From: Pyrrhosoma nymphula
Lineage: Eukaryota; Arthropoda; Insecta; Odonata; Coenagrionidae
Assembly (NCBI GenBank): GCA_963573305.1
Contig: OY754332.1
Location: 50,257,559 to 50,321,558, forward strand
Length of the DNA stretch: 64,000 nucleotides
Direction: 5' to 3'
Shown: positions 63,121 to 64,000 of the stretch, piece after piece
How the letters are laid out: each line of letters begins with the position of its first letter
Numbering within the stretch: the stretch's first letter is position 1
Notes under the pieces: model-generated
Seen by the model: the letters and a program-made list of their open reading frames with translations, nothing else
Databases searched by the model: none
What the model was told of the DNA's origin: nothing
Made by a program: the position numbers and the translations under genes

Positions 63121-63205
63121 AATGGAAAATATCATTACCCTGTACTAGGATTTGAACCAAGATCTCTTTAGTTTTTCAACCAGTTACTTTACCTACGTGT
63201 TCTTT
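63121..63205 (-). mobile_element. Degenerate tRNA-derived SINE copy, minus strand
   Basis: On the minus strand: TAGGTAAAGTAACTGG (A-box-like), then GAGATCTTGGTTCAAATCC (B-box-like) and GGTAATGATATTTTCC. The order and post-B-box core match the SINE family at 15.5, 59.5 and 63.7 kb, with many substitutions. Confidence 0.5.
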
Positions 63206-63211
63206 CACTGC

Positions 63212-63270
63212 GAATTTTGTACCACTCTGACAGTGAAAGTGAAACTTGCACTGACAGAGTGGCTAAAATT
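63212..63270. repeat. Short inverted repeat (about 22-bp arms)
   Basis: AATTTTGTACCACTCTGACAG at the left is mirrored by CACTGACAGAGTGG and AAAATT at the right, with a 13-base loop. It directly abuts the degenerate SINE. Confidence 0.6.
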
Positions 63271-63711
63271 CTCTCTGAAATAAATTACTCTGTGGACTAA
63301 AGCCAGGCAAATGAATATGTACTAGAAATACATGGCTTTGTATGCTTAGTACTGGTGTGAACATATAGTTTCTTTAAAGCCTCTCTGAAATTCTCTGTGG
63401 AAGAGGATGCCTGGTTAGTAGGTTGGTCCAAGATAATCAAAAGTCTTTGAATGTTTAACTCCGCCTGCCAAATCAATGGCAAATGACCAGAAAACTCTTA
63501 GTGCAAAATATTAACTCAATACACCAACCAGGGGTCATGCCCCATGCAGTTTGATTTTGTTAAATGATTGCCCTAAAAGCATATAGGGTAGCCAACACAA
63601 ATGAGGGCATTTAATGCATATTTCACAACCTCTTTCAGCCTTGAGTTTTGCTAGTCATTTGGCATCAAATTGGGGGCAGCATGAAAAATTGGAAGAGGTA
63701 TGATTTTTTGG

Positions 63712-63830
63712 GGCCTCCCTACTGGTTAGCTAAATTGGTTAGAGCACTTTTTGTAAATCCAAGGGTTCTGAGTTTGAATCCCAGTCCAGGTGAATGATTT
63801 TCATTAAGAATTTTAATTATTCATGTAATC
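63712..63830 (+). mobile_element. Old tRNA-derived SINE copy
   Basis: A box TAGCTAAATTGGTTAGAGCA (63728-63747), B box GAGTTTGAATCCC (63770-63782), followed by GTGAATGATTTTC. The GAATGATTTTC core after the B box is also present in the SINE-like repeats at 15.5 and 59.5 kb, pointing to one family. Confidence 0.7.
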
Positions 63831-64000
63831 TCCAGAGTGGATGAATGTGATGTTATACTGCTTTGAATTCTAGGGCAATAGTTAGACTCCTAAGTCCATT
63901 TGAGTTCCATCCCCGGGCACATCAGTTGTCCCAGGTGATTCTACCCCTTCCCCATCATCCTCTTCATCCATTTAACGTTTCCACTTCCAGTCTGCAGCAA

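Noticed and set aside
1..64000. CRISPR arrays, operons, bacterial signals
   Set aside because: Spliced gene, SINEs and LINEs show a eukaryotic nuclear sequence; no regularly spaced direct repeats were seen.

Overview
The window looks like nuclear DNA of an arthropod, most likely an insect. The evidence is a split gene with GT-AG introns, several families of eukaryotic transposons, tRNA-derived SINEs and an AT-rich background broken by short CpG-rich patches. I cannot name the species. The only host gene I can support is glucose-6-phosphate dehydrogenase (G6PD, Zwischenferment in flies). It runs on the + strand across the right-hand quarter, with eight coding exons between 48483 and 62905 (about 484 codons). 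The exons join in frame and cover the family from just before the N-terminal GASGDLA coenzyme motif to the conserved IEKEKPKPI stretch. The true N-terminus may lie in an unrecognised upstream exon. The last 30 or so residues lie beyond the right edge.

Layout. 1-9.5 kb: no recognisable gene, but a CpG-rich island at 2.2-4.7 kb with a run of 21 C, and a smaller one at 5.7-6.1 kb. 9.5-26.4 kb: non-coding DNA carrying a 290-bp palindromic MITE, two 5'-truncated copies of one RTE-like LINE, a 782-bp hAT-like terminal-inverted-repeat element, a fold-back SINE, an ~80-bp-arm hairpin, a two-unit tandem repeat and two decayed LINE C-termini. 26.4-36.6 kb: no gene seen. 36.6-40.9 kb: a full-length RTE-like retrotransposon (minus strand, intact 996-aa endonuclease/reverse transcriptase, perfect 12-bp target-site duplication) inserted in an older CR1-like LINE relic. 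40.9-48.4 kb: CpG-rich patches, a perfect 46-bp inverted repeat and two same-length (215 bp) MITEs with TTA target duplications upstream of G6PD. 48.4-64 kb: G6PD, whose larger introns hold a Tc1/mariner-like MITE, a 734-bp hAT-like element, a Tigger (pogo) transposase fragment, a 110-bp-arm inverted repeat and several tRNA-derived SINEs.

G6PD makes NADPH in the first step of the oxidative pentose phosphate pathway. The rest of the recognised content is mobile DNA at many stages of decay. No CRISPR array, rRNA gene or intact tRNA gene was seen. I did not find a convincing new biological system. The most unusual items are the young nested RTE insertion, the head-to-head SINE architecture seen twice, the perfect 46-bp inverted repeat, and the Tigger fragment bracketed by direct repeats in a G6PD intron.
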